NCBI GenBank assembly: GCA_017303635.1
Contig: JAFLCG010000009.1
Location: forward strand, 186,001 to 250,000
From: Anaerolineae bacterium
GTDB lineage: Bacteria > Chloroflexota > Anaerolineae > Aggregatilineales > Phototrophicaceae
Length of the DNA stretch: 64,000 nucleotides
Reading direction: 5' to 3'
Both the position numbers and the translations under genes were made by a program. Of the stretch, positions 49,709 to 57,726 are shown piece by piece; the first letter of the stretch is position 1; each line of letters begins with the position of its first letter. The notes below the pieces were generated by a model. It did not search any database, was not told the origin of the DNA, and was given only the letters and a program-made list of their open reading frames with translations.

Positions 49709-50701
49709 TTAGTTCACCTTTAGAGCTGTTGCATCAGGCTCGGCAAAGACTGTCTCGATCACATCCTCAATTGGAGGATCTTGAACAGTAAAATCCGTCA
49801 CAGGCATATCGGCCAGTAACCGCGTCGTGACCCGAGTCGTTTCTGCCCGCGGGACTCGCAGCGTGATCTGCCCTTCTTCACGGCTGATGACTTCCCCATA
49901 AGCAGAAAGATCTGCCCGGTCATCCTCCAGATGGATACTGATGGTCTTGGTTGGTGCGAACTTGGCGACGAGATCGCTCAAGTCTCCGTCGAATAACAGC
50001 TTCCCATGATGGATGACTATGACCCGTTTACATAAGGCTTCAACATCAGCCATATAGTGACTGGTCAAGAGCACGGCCGCCTCATGCCGACGGTTGTATT
50101 CTGCGATGAACTCACGAATGCGCTTCTGAGCAGTGACATCAAGTCCAATAGTCGGCTCGTCCAGAAACAAAACCCGTGGTCGATGCAAGAGCGCTCCAGC
50201 AATTTCACATTTCATGCGTTCGCCCAGCGAAAGATTACGCACGGGCTTATTCAAAATAGGTTCCAGTCCCAGTAAGTGGGTCAGTTCATCCAACGTTCGC
50301 TTGTAGTCAGACAGGGGAATCCGGTAGACAGCCCGGTTGAGTTCAAACGAGTCGATGGCCGGAATATCCCACACCAGTTGATTGCGCTGCCCCATGACCA
50401 GCGTAATCTGACTGAGAAAGCCCCGTTCGCGGCGCTCCGGCGTGTAGCCCAATACCTTTGCCTCCCCGCCGGAAGGATGCAGAAGCCCAGCCAACATCTT
50501 AAGCGAAGTAGTCTTGCCGGCACCATTCGGCCCAAGGAACCCCACAACTTCCCCCACTTCGACCTGAAATGAGAGTGAGTCCACTGCCCGAACTTCGTCC
50601 ATCTTCCGCACTAGCAAACTCTTGAGTGCCGCCCCTAGACCAGCCTCTCGTTGATGCACTTGATAGACTTTACGCAGATTGTCTACTTGAATAACAGCCA
50701 T
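49709..50701 (-). CDS. ABC exporter ATPase
   Basis: 330 residues from ATG 50701. The frame extends 5 codons to TTG 50716. Walker A GFLGPNGAGKTTS, Q-loop VMGQRNQLVWDIP, signature NLSLGERMKCE, Walker B RVLFLDEPTIGLD and switch His LLTSHYMAD. The MGQRNQLVWD and LSLGERMK forms match the COG4586 ATPase that partners COG4587/COG3694 permeases. Residues about 235-330 form a C-terminal regulatory extension. First gene of the exporter operon, divergent from the peptide importer. Confidence 0.93.
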   Translation of the reverse strand: MAVIQVDNLRKVYQVHQREAGLGAALKSLLVRKMDEVRAVDSLSFQVEVGEVVGFLGPNGAGKTTSLKMLAGLLHPSGGEAKVLGYTPERRERGFLSQITLVMGQRNQLVWDIPAIDSFELNRAVYRIPLSDYKRTLDELTHLLGLEPILNKPVRNLSLGERMKCEIAGALLHRPRVLFLDEPTIGLDVTAQKRIREFIAEYNRRHEAAVLLTSHYMADVEALCKRVIVIHHGKLLFDGDLSDLVAKFAPTKTISIHLEDDRADLSAYGEVISREEGQITLRVPRAETTRVTTRLLADMPVTDFTVQDPPIEDVIETVFAEPDATALKVN

Positions 50702-50776
50702 AGATACTTTCACCAACCCATCACAAGAACTTGTATTCTATCTAGAGACCACACCACTTTACAGAAAATTCCTCAT

Positions 50777-50804
50777 TTGGCAAAAGGGCAATGGCGCGTA
50801 TAAA
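50777..50804 (+). promoter_or_regulatory. Promoter of the Dpp/Opp-like importer operon
   Basis: TTGGCA (50777-50782, 5/6), a 16-base spacer and TATAAA (50799-50804, 5/6). The leader of about 118 bases contains a 7-bp hairpin ACACAAC/GTTGTGT (50842-50864). The plus frame opens from 50791, but the real CDS starts at 50929. Confidence 0.6.
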
Positions 50805-50928
50805 ATTAAGCCTCCATGAACCGGGGGCACAGGTTACAAGTACACAACTGCAGGATGGTTGTGTCTTGATCGACGCAGCCTCGTGTACCCGATTAATGAA
50901 CCACTGTATTTTTTACTTCGGAGGAACT

Positions 50929-52581
50929 ATGAAATCCATAGGTCGTATGTTGCCAGTTCTGCTGCTGGCCGCGCTGTTGGGCATCCTCGCCCTGCCAGTC
51001 GCCGCGCAGGATATGGACTACAGCAAATTAGAAGCACCGAACTGTGATTACGGCGGTTTGCTGCGCTCCATTGAGATGGTTGATCAATACACCGTCAAGA
51101 TGAGCCTGTGCAGCGCCAGCCCGGCCTTCCCCCAGTTCATTGCCCAGTCATCATTCGCCATTCAACCGAGCGAGTGGCTGGAAGCCCTGGCTGCTGCAGC
51201 CGGTGACGAAGCCGCTAAGGGCGAATTGCTCGCCAGCCCAATCGGTACTGGCCCCTACATGCTGGAACGTTGGGATCGCGGCAGCGAGATGGTCTTTACG
51301 GCCAATCCCAATTACTGGGGTGAAGCTCCGATCGAACCAACTGTCATTCTACGCTGGAACTCTGAAGCCATTGCCCGCTGGAATGAACTCCAGTCTGGTA
51401 CCATTGATGGTTTTGACAACGTAGGCACACCAGACATTCCCGCGATTGAAGCCAATCCTGAATTTGCGCTGGTCCCGCGCCAGGTTCAGAACGTCTTCTA
51501 TCTGGGTATCAACAACACGGTTGTCCCATTTGACAATCAGCTGGTTCGCCAGGCCATCGCCCACGCGATTGACAAGCAGCGTATCCTTGATCTGGTCTAT
51601 CCGCCGGGTTCAGTGGTTGCCACGCAATTCATGCCCCCCTCGATCTTTGGTTACACGCCAGACGCCAAAGACAACAGCTATGATGTCGAACTCGCCAAGC
51701 AACTGCTGGCCGAGTCCGGTGTGACCCTGCCGATTGAGACCACGATTGCCTACCGCGATGTGGTACGTGGTTACCTGCCGCAGCCGGGTGTGGTTGCTCA
51801 GGATCTCCAGGCTCAGTTGGCCGAAATCGGTATCAATGTCACCATCGAACAACAGGAATCTGGTACTTTCATTGACAATGCCAATGCTGGCAATCTGTCG
51901 CTGCACCTGCTGGGCTGGGGCGCGGACTTCCCGGATGCCACCAACTTCCTGGACTTCCACTTCGGCGCCGGTGCCAGCGATCAGTTCGGTACCAAGAGCG
52001 ACGTCATCACCGGCCTGCTGGCCCAGGCCGCAGCCATCAGTGATCCGGCTGCGCGTCTGGAAATCTACAAACAAGCCAATGATGAAATTGCTACCTTCGT
52101 CCCGATGGTACCGATTGCTCACGGCGCCAGTGCGACTGCCTGGGCAGCTCGTATTGAAGGTGCCTACTCGGGTCTGTTCGCCGCCGAGCAGTTCCGCGTC
52201 ATGACCGACCCGGATGATGACAACATCATCTTCATGCAGAACGGCGAACCGATCAGCCTGTACTGCAATGACGAGAGCGATGGCGAGACTTTCCGTGCTT
52301 GCGAACAGATCACCGACTCCCTCCTCGGCTTCGAGCTGGGTGGTGGCGCAGTGGTTCCGGCACTGGCCGAAGCGTGGAGCGCCAATGAAGACGCCACCGA
52401 ATGGACCTTCACCCTCCGTCAGGGTGTCAGCTTCAGCGATGGCAGCGCCTTTGATGCCACCGACGTAATGGCCAGCTACATCGCCATGTGGGATGCCAGC
52501 AGCCCGTTGCATGTGGGCCGTGCTGGTGACTTCAGCTACTTCAGCAGCTTCCTCGGTGCGTTCCTGAATGCGCCCGCGTAA
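50929..52581 (+). CDS. Dpp/Opp-type ABC substrate-binding protein, apparently circularly permuted
   Basis: 550 residues from ATG 50929 (GGAGG 4 bases upstream). Signal peptide MKSIGRMLPVLLLAALLGIL...VAA, then QDM; no lipobox. SBP_bac_5 fold, but in unusual order. Residues 40-425 begin with GGLLRSIEMVDQYTVKMSL and SPIGTGPYMLERWDRG. They continue through PFDNQLVRQAIAHAIDKQRI and HLLGWGADFPDATNFLDF, normally the middle and C-terminal parts. Residues about 426-550 hold the normal N-terminal part: EQITDSLLGFE, VVPALAEAWSANEDATEWTF, LRQGVSFSDGSAFDATDVMASY. The C-terminus (SSFLGAFLN) would lead directly into residue 40. Codon third positions are G/C-rich, suggesting high expression. The ligand may be a peptide or an oligosaccharide. 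Confidence 0.9.
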   Translation: MKSIGRMLPVLLLAALLGILALPVAAQDMDYSKLEAPNCDYGGLLRSIEMVDQYTVKMSLCSASPAFPQFIAQSSFAIQPSEWLEALAAAAGDEAAKGELLASPIGTGPYMLERWDRGSEMVFTANPNYWGEAPIEPTVILRWNSEAIARWNELQSGTIDGFDNVGTPDIPAIEANPEFALVPRQVQNVFYLGINNTVVPFDNQLVRQAIAHAIDKQRILDLVYPPGSVVATQFMPPSIFGYTPDAKDNSYDVELAKQLLAESGVTLPIETTIAYRDVVRGYLPQPGVVAQDLQAQLAEIGINVTIEQQESGTFIDNANAGNLSLHLLGWGADFPDATNFLDFHFGAGASDQFGTKSDVITGLLAQAAAISDPAARLEIYKQANDEIATFVPMVPIAHGASATAWAARIEGAYSGLFAAEQFRVMTDPDDDNIIFMQNGEPISLYCNDESDGETFRACEQITDSLLGFELGGGAVVPALAEAWSANEDATEWTFTLRQGVSFSDGSAFDATDVMASYIAMWDASSPLHVGRAGDFSYFSSFLGAFLNAPA

Positions 52582-52606
52582 GCTACGCTAGAGTCCCTTT
52601 TGATGC

Positions 52607-52637
52607 GGGGCGGGTCACAATCGATCCGCCCCCTTCA
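52607..52637 (+). terminator. Hairpin between binding-protein and permease genes
   Basis: Stem GGGGCGGGT/ATCCGCCCC (9 bp, one G-U) with an 8-base loop, then CCTTCATT. The T-tract is weak, so partial termination or protection of the upstream message is likely. It parallels the hairpin at 15.5 kb in the sugar importer operon. Confidence 0.6.
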
Positions 52638-52652
52638 TTATCGAGAAACTTC

Positions 52653-53726
52653 ATGACCACTTTCATTTTGCGCCGCCTCGTACTATCCATCCCGGTACTG
52701 GTTGGCATTCTGATTTTCACGTTTTCGCTGAACCGGCTCATCCCCGGCGATCCTTGCCGGGCGCTTTACGGCGAAAAAGCAACAGACGAATTATGTGATG
52801 CTTTTGCTGTAAGATATGGTCTCGATCAACCTATTCCAACACAACTTGGCATCTACATGCTAAAAGTGATTCAGGGTGATTTTGGCGTCTCAATACGATT
52901 TGGTCGTACTGTTAGCGAATTGCTGGTTGAACGGCTGCCCGTAACGCTGGAATTGGCAGCGGCGGCATTGGTCTTCGCCACATTGGTTGGAGTACCGCTA
53001 GGAATTCTTTCAGCCTACCGTCACAACTCAATAATGGACATTGGCGGAATGGTCTTCGCAAACGTCGGCGTCTCAATGCCAGTATTCTGGTTGGGTTTAA
53101 TGCTTTCTTTCCTGTTCGGTGTACTACTGAAAGATACCCCTTTGGCCCTGCCGCCAACGGGCCGGCTGAGTGCAGGAGCTAACCCTATACCATTCTTCGA
53201 AGCCTGGGGAATAGCAACCGAAGACTCGGCGAATGGACTTATGTTCTTTATTTCACGCTTGAATGTTGTCAATGCTATTCTGACCCTAAACGGACAACTA
53301 CTCCTGGATGCCATCCGCCATTTAATCCTGCCTGCCGTCGCTGTTGGCACTATTCCATTGGCTATCATCGCCCGAATGACCCGATCAAGCGTGCTGGAAG
53401 TTCTCAATCAGGACTATATTCGCACTGCACGCGCCAAGGGACTTTCCGAGATGAAAGTGGTGAATATCCACGCAGTTCGCAATGCGTTGCTACCAGTCGT
53501 GACCATCATCGGTTTGAGCTTCGGCGGGCTGGTGTCTGGTGCAGTTCTGACTGAAACCATTTTTGGCTTCACGGGCATTGGCCGTACCTTATTTGAAGGC
53601 ATTTCAGCCCGCGATTACTCGCTCGTACAAGGCGTGACCGTCATCACCGCAGTCGCCTTTGTAATCATTAATCTAACTGTTGATGTTCTATATGGGTATC
53701 TCGACCCACGCATTCGCCTGAGCTAG
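52653..53726 (+). CDS. Dpp/Opp-type ABC permease, DppB-like
   Basis: 357 residues. N-terminal helix FILRRLVLSIPVLVGILIFTFSLNRLIPGDP is the DppB signature. The LPVTLELAAAALVFATLVGVPLGILSAYRHNS block and the EAA motif RTARAKGLSEMKVVNIHAVRNALLPVVTIIG follow. An external loop of about 60 residues (TPLALPPTGRLSAG...) separates helices 3 and 4. Starts 71 bases after the binding-protein gene, behind a hairpin. Third-position base use returns to ordinary values. Confidence 0.95.
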   Translation: MTTFILRRLVLSIPVLVGILIFTFSLNRLIPGDPCRALYGEKATDELCDAFAVRYGLDQPIPTQLGIYMLKVIQGDFGVSIRFGRTVSELLVERLPVTLELAAAALVFATLVGVPLGILSAYRHNSIMDIGGMVFANVGVSMPVFWLGLMLSFLFGVLLKDTPLALPPTGRLSAGANPIPFFEAWGIATEDSANGLMFFISRLNVVNAILTLNGQLLLDAIRHLILPAVAVGTIPLAIIARMTRSSVLEVLNQDYIRTARAKGLSEMKVVNIHAVRNALLPVVTIIGLSFGGLVSGAVLTETIFGFTGIGRTLFEGISARDYSLVQGVTVITAVAFVIINLTVDVLYGYLDPRIRLS

Positions 53727-53740
53727 AAGGAAAACATTCG

Positions 53741-54913
53741 ATGCAGCGTGTTGAGACCGCCCCACCCATCAGCTTGCGTCCCGCCGAAACATTAGCGCCG
53801 ATCAAGCGAGCTACCACGTTTCAAAGCATCGCTTTTGTCGTATTTGCTACGATGCTTATCCGAATCGCCATTATCGGACTTGCTTCACTCCTGAGTGTGT
53901 TTGATCGCTCCGGCAGTATTCGCACTTTTATTGACGGTGTAAACGATCAATTTTTCGTTGGCAACTATGTCATCGCGGTCGGCCTGGCAATCTACCTGCA
54001 TTATCGACTGACACGCGGCGAGCAAATGAACGTCCTCTTTGAGACCTTCACCCACATGCTCAGGAATCGGTCAGCGATCATCGGGACTGTTCTAATTTTC
54101 TTTATCCTCATTGTCGGGGACTTCGCACCCGTCATCGCCACCCACAATCCCATCCAGCCATTATTCGGTACTGAAGGACTTCCACCCCGCCCACAGTCAG
54201 CGCCGCCCTGTATACCCGCCTTCGGCTGCGAATATGCACTCAATATTCTTGGCATTGACCTGAACGTGCGTGACTTGTTTAGCCGAATTGTGTATGGAGC
54301 ACGCACCTCCTTGACAGTAGGCATTGCCAGCGTCAGCTTCGCCATCGCTATCGGCACCATGATTGGGCTGGTATCAGGTTATGCAGGTGGCTGGGTTGAT
54401 AATCTGCTGATGATGTTTATGGATGTGTTGCTGGCCTTTCCATCGCTGTTGCTGGCGATTGCGATTGTAACTATTCAGGGTCCGGGACTGGATAATGCCC
54501 TGCTGGCAATCGCTATCGTGTCGATACCCGTATATGCACGCTTGACTCGCGCCAGTGTGCTATCAGTTAAAGAATTAGAGTTTGTCACTGCCGAAAGATC
54601 ACTGGGCGCAGCGCCGGGCCGCATTCTGTTCCAGCAGATTCTGCCAAACACACTCACCCCGTTAATTGTGCAGGGAACGCTGGGGATCGGTGGAGCCGTG
54701 TTAGAAGCCGCCGCCCTCTCCTTCATCGGGCTGGGTGCCCAACCACCGCAACCAGAATGGGGGCAGATGCTCAGTGAGGCGCGCAGCTATGTGTTCAGCG
54801 CACCTCATTTGGTGTTCTTCCCCGGCATCGCCATCATGATTACGGTGCTGGGCTTCAACCTACTAGGTGACGGTCTGCGTGACGCCCTCGACCCGCGCCT
54901 GAGCCGCCGTTAA
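53741..54913 (+). CDS. Dpp/Opp-type ABC permease, DppC-like, with N-terminal extension
   Basis: 390 residues against about 290-300. Residues 25-85 add two hydrophobic helices (FQSIAFVVFATMLIRIAIIGLASLL and FVGNYVIAVGLAIYLHYRL). The DppC core starts near residue 98 (MLRNRSAIIGTVLIFFILIVGDFAPVIATHNP). Core motifs: DLFSRIVYGARTSLTVGIASVSFAIAIGTMIGLVSGYAGG and EAA VTAERSLGAAPGRILFQQILPNTLTPLIV. No DppD or DppF ATPase follows, so the energising subunits must be elsewhere. Overlaps the converging hisN-like gene by 4 bases. Confidence 0.93.
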   Translation: MQRVETAPPISLRPAETLAPIKRATTFQSIAFVVFATMLIRIAIIGLASLLSVFDRSGSIRTFIDGVNDQFFVGNYVIAVGLAIYLHYRLTRGEQMNVLFETFTHMLRNRSAIIGTVLIFFILIVGDFAPVIATHNPIQPLFGTEGLPPRPQSAPPCIPAFGCEYALNILGIDLNVRDLFSRIVYGARTSLTVGIASVSFAIAIGTMIGLVSGYAGGWVDNLLMMFMDVLLAFPSLLLAIAIVTIQGPGLDNALLAIAIVSIPVYARLTRASVLSVKELEFVTAERSLGAAPGRILFQQILPNTLTPLIVQGTLGIGGAVLEAAALSFIGLGAQPPQPEWGQMLSEARSYVFSAPHLVFFPGIAIMITVLGFNLLGDGLRDALDPRLSRR

Positions 54914-55683
54914 TCGGCGGCTAAACGCATCACAGCATCAAATAGTGCACCATTAGTGGCAATACTCTCGCCGCCGGTGATGGTTCGCTTACCATGCCAA
55001 TCTGTGAAGGTGCCGCCAGCCTCTTCAACAATGACCTGCACCGCCGCACAGTCCCAGATTTTCATGACCGAATCGAGCATGATCTCAGCGCGCCCAGTTG
55101 CCACCAGCGCATACCCGTAAGCATCGCCCCAAGTTCGCTGGAAATAGGTTGAGGCACACAAGCGGGTGAAGGCCTCGCCATGCCCGGCAGGAATATGCTT
55201 CTCAAATTCCGTCGCGAGCAAGACAGCATCGCTCATGTCTGTTACGCTGGACACCGCCGCTGGACGACCATCCCATCGGCAGCCCAATCCTCGTGCTGCA
55301 TATACGGTCTCCCCCAACCCGGGAAAATGAGCTACCCCTGCCAACGCCTCATCGCCCTGCACTAATGCGACCAGTACCCCATACAGCGGCACGCCCCGCA
55401 TAAAGGACTTGGTACCGTCAATCGGATCAAGCACCCACGTATAGGGAGTGCTGCCGACCTGAGTACCGTATTCCTCACCAATGATGCCGTGCTGCGGCCA
55501 CGCCTGTGTAATCATTTCACGCAGTTTCTGCTCGGCCTGACGGTCAGCGATCGTCACTGGAGAATGATCCGTCTTTTGTTCCGGTGTAACCCCGGTCTGA
55601 AAGTAGCCAAGCGTAATGCGACCAGCCTGCCAGGCAGCCTCCTGCGCGAAATCCAGCACCTGCTGGAGATTGATGTCAGACAT
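54910..55683 (-). CDS. hisN: Inositol-monophosphatase-fold phosphatase, histidinol-phosphatase type
   Basis: 257 residues. Mg2+-dependent IMPase family: GIIGEEYG (metal Glu), WVLDPIDGTKSFMRGVPLYGVLVALV (metal Asp residues) and IWDCAAVQVIVEEAGGTFTDW (metal Asp and C-terminal signature). The short form and the FMRGVPLYGV segment are closest to HisN histidinol-phosphatases. Inositol or fructose-1,6-bisphosphate phosphatase activity remains possible. No other his genes are in the window. Confidence 0.85.
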   Translation of the reverse strand: MSDINLQQVLDFAQEAAWQAGRITLGYFQTGVTPEQKTDHSPVTIADRQAEQKLREMITQAWPQHGIIGEEYGTQVGSTPYTWVLDPIDGTKSFMRGVPLYGVLVALVQGDEALAGVAHFPGLGETVYAARGLGCRWDGRPAAVSSVTDMSDAVLLATEFEKHIPAGHGEAFTRLCASTYFQRTWGDAYGYALVATGRAEIMLDSVMKIWDCAAVQVIVEEAGGTFTDWHGKRTITGGESIATNGALFDAVMRLAAD

Positions 55684-55751
55684 GAAATAAGCAGTCCCCC
55701 GTCTATGAATCGGTTTTAGACGTACATTCTAACGGGGGATCAAGGGGATGG

Positions 55752-56519
55752 CTACCAGACCGCCGGGAACAGGCGCGCCATGGCTTGTAGCGATGTCAGC
55801 AGCGCGTCAAAATCAACCGAGCGCGACTGCCGGGAAGGTTTAGTCGATATACTGTCAGAGGTCGGAATATGGAGACCAGACTCTTTCAAATGAGGAATAA
55901 CCCGCGCCAACCAGTCGCGCCGCAGTTGATCCGCTGGCGGCATCCAACCGGCCTTGACGATGACTGCCTCATCCGGCAGTGGATCAAACAAGCTATCTAG
56001 ATGCGGCCAGAGCAGATCAAGCGCGGATTGCAGACGTTCCTTGTTTTCAGGGGCACTCTTGCCCAGGTGCGTTACCCATGCTGCAGTATGCGGATGATGA
56101 TAGTACTCATCCACTTTCATCTTAGTCGCCAGATGCGCTAAACCCTTATGATCCGTTTTCTCGAGGTGATCAAGGAGGAGGGTTTCCATCACGTCAAACA
56201 AGTACTGACGCAGCATACTGAATGACCAATCGCCCCGCGCTAATTCGACAAAAGCACTGGATCGGAAATCTGCTGCCGGACGCTGGTAAATCATCCGGTT
56301 AGCAAAATGGTCGTTCGTTTCTCCGCGTAACTCAGCCAGCAAACCATACCACGAAATCGCATGGGCAATCTCATCCAGTGCGATGTTCGCAAAGGTAACA
56401 TCTTCTTCCAGAATTGGAGCATGACCACACCATTCAGCATTACGATGTCCCAGTATGAGTTGGTCATCGGCCATCGCCAACACTTTATGTTCCAGGGCGG
56501 TTTGTAGGGTCAGATTCAT
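55752..56519 (-). CDS. PaaC-like ferritin-fold protein with ExxH motifs
   Basis: 255 residues, all-helical. ILGHRNAEWCGHAPILEEDVTFANIALDEIAHAISWYGLL resembles the PaaC (PaaI) subunit of phenylacetyl-CoA epoxidase. As I recall, PaaC usually has a DLLGQA-like stretch where this has DEIAHA. A second ExxH is in VDEYYHHPHTAAWV, and E residues in helices 1 and 3 (LEED, VMETLLLD) could complete a di-iron site. LQSALDLLWPHLDSLFD is conserved. No paaA, B, D or E lies nearby, so phenylacetate degradation is not supported. It may be a stand-alone oxygenase-like or oxidoreductase protein. Function unknown. Confidence 0.7.
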   Translation of the reverse strand: MNLTLQTALEHKVLAMADDQLILGHRNAEWCGHAPILEEDVTFANIALDEIAHAISWYGLLAELRGETNDHFANRMIYQRPAADFRSSAFVELARGDWSFSMLRQYLFDVMETLLLDHLEKTDHKGLAHLATKMKVDEYYHHPHTAAWVTHLGKSAPENKERLQSALDLLWPHLDSLFDPLPDEAVIVKAGWMPPADQLRRDWLARVIPHLKESGLHIPTSDSISTKPSRQSRSVDFDALLTSLQAMARLFPAVW

Positions 56520-56646
56520 CAGCTATGATCTTCCGTATTAGTCGGCATTTTAACCGTATAACGCGATGACTCCCTGCCTTCAGAATACATCCACATTGAG
56601 AATCTGGTTCCTTAACATCTTCACGCAGAACTTAATGCCTACCTTC

Positions 56647-56675
56647 ATGACAAATACCTGCCCCGGGAGTACTAT
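56647..56675 (+). promoter_or_regulatory. Possible promoter of pfkA
   Basis: ATGACA (56647-56652, 5/6) and TACTAT (56670-56675, 4/6) with a 17-base spacer, about 40 bases before the pfkA start codon. Confidence 0.45.
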
Positions 56676-56714
56676 TATTGGCGATTAGTATTCACGCAGT
56701 TTGAGGAGCCAATC

Positions 56715-57686
56715 ATGAAAAGCATTGCAGTCCTCACCAGTGGTGGCGATGCACCCGGCATGAACGCGGCCATTCGTGCCGTGACACGAACCGCCCTGAC
56801 GAGAGGATGGGATGTCTACGGTGTTCAACACGGCTTTGCCGGGCTGATGTCCGGCGATCTGAAAAAGATGGGGCCGCGCGATGTCGGGGGGATCATCCAG
56901 CAGGGTGGAACGGTGCTGGGCAGCGCTCGCGCCCCCGAATTCAAATCAGAGGAGGGTCGCAAAAAAGCCTTACGCCATTTGAATCAACTCGGAATCGAGG
57001 GGTTAGTCGTCATTGGGGGCAACGGCTCCCAGACCGGCGGAGAAGCCCTGTTTAAGATGGGATTCCCAGTCGTCGGCGTCGCGTCCACCATCGATAACGA
57101 TCTGGTAGGTTCAGAGATAACCATTGGCGTTGATACAGCCCTCAACATTGCGCTGGAAGCCATCGATCGTCTGAAAGTAACCGCTTCATCCCACAATCGC
57201 GCCTTTCTCGTCGAGGTAATGGGACGTGATTGTGGTTATCTGGCCCTTATGTCTGGTATAGCCGGTGGTGCCGAAGCCATTCTCATTCCTGAGATGGAGA
57301 AAACCCCTGCCGAAGTGGCCGAAATCCTGAAGTCTGCCTATGCCAAAGGCAAAGCCCACGCCATTATTGTGGTTGCCGAAGGCTGCACCAACAATGCCGA
57401 CGAACTCATCAAATATTTCAAAGAACGGGAAGCGGAGCTTGGCTTTGAGATCCGTGCGATCCAGCTCGGTCATGTCCAACGTGGTGGCACCCCTGGAGCA
57501 TTCGACCGCTTATTGGCGACTCGCCTGGGGGCAGCAGCCGTCAAGTCTCTTGACCGGGGCGAATACGGAGTCATTGTTGGCCTGAACAAAGGCCAGATTA
57601 CTACCACTCCCTATACGGAAGTGACCGGCAAACACAAGTCACTTGATTTGGGGCTGATGGATTTGGCGAAGGAACTGGATGGTTGA
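56715..57686 (+). CDS. pfkA: 6-phosphofructokinase
   Basis: 323 residues, bacterial short type, and E. coli numbering applies directly. The nucleotide start is LTSGGDAPGMNAAIRAV. Residues 101-105 read GGNGS (N103 where E. coli has D103) and 121-129 GVASTIDND (S124 where ATP-type enzymes have G124; D127 catalytic base kept). G104 argues against the PPi-dependent type (D104, K124). VEVMGRDCGYLALMSGIAGGAE and LGHVQRGGTPGAFDRLLATRLG follow. Phosphorylates fructose-6-phosphate in glycolysis. GAGGAG precedes ATG. Confidence 0.93.
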   Translation: MKSIAVLTSGGDAPGMNAAIRAVTRTALTRGWDVYGVQHGFAGLMSGDLKKMGPRDVGGIIQQGGTVLGSARAPEFKSEEGRKKALRHLNQLGIEGLVVIGGNGSQTGGEALFKMGFPVVGVASTIDNDLVGSEITIGVDTALNIALEAIDRLKVTASSHNRAFLVEVMGRDCGYLALMSGIAGGAEAILIPEMEKTPAEVAEILKSAYAKGKAHAIIVVAEGCTNNADELIKYFKEREAELGFEIRAIQLGHVQRGGTPGAFDRLLATRLGAAAVKSLDRGEYGVIVGLNKGQITTTPYTEVTGKHKSLDLGLMDLAKELDG

Positions 57687-57692
57687 ATCTAA

Positions 57693-57719
57693 TAGGGGCG
57701 ACCGGTCAGGCCGCCCCTA
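57693..57719. terminator. GC-rich palindrome between convergent pfkA and amylase genes
   Basis: Stem TAGGGGCG/CGCCCCTA with two further inner C-G pairs after a mismatch and loop GGTCA. It lacks a T-tract on both strands. Its make-up (GGGGCGACC...CGCCCC between convergent genes) resembles dispersed palindromic repeats seen in many bacterial genomes. It may be a repeat copy serving as bidirectional terminator. Confidence 0.55.
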
Positions 57720-57726
57720 CACCCTG

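Noticed and set aside
50791..50928. Longer N-terminus for the Dpp-type binding protein from ATG 50791
   Set aside because: It would place 46 charged residues before a clear signal peptide and start inside the promoter. GGAGG before ATG 50929 decides the start.
51610..52512. A 300-residue minus-strand frame opposite the Dpp-type binding protein
   Set aside because: Same codon-bias shadow as at 14.2 kb; no ribosome site and no family motif.
52204..52581. Frameshifted or truncated second binding-protein gene in place of a permuted C-terminus
   Set aside because: The reading frame is continuous with the upstream part, no start codon with a ribosome site precedes it, and the segment ends cleanly at a stop before a hairpin. 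A collapsed tandem duplication remains the only serious alternative and is listed under the finding.
55752..56519. Phenylacetate degradation operon
   Set aside because: Only one PaaC-like gene is present, with changed key residues and no paaA, paaB, paaE, paaG or paaK nearby.
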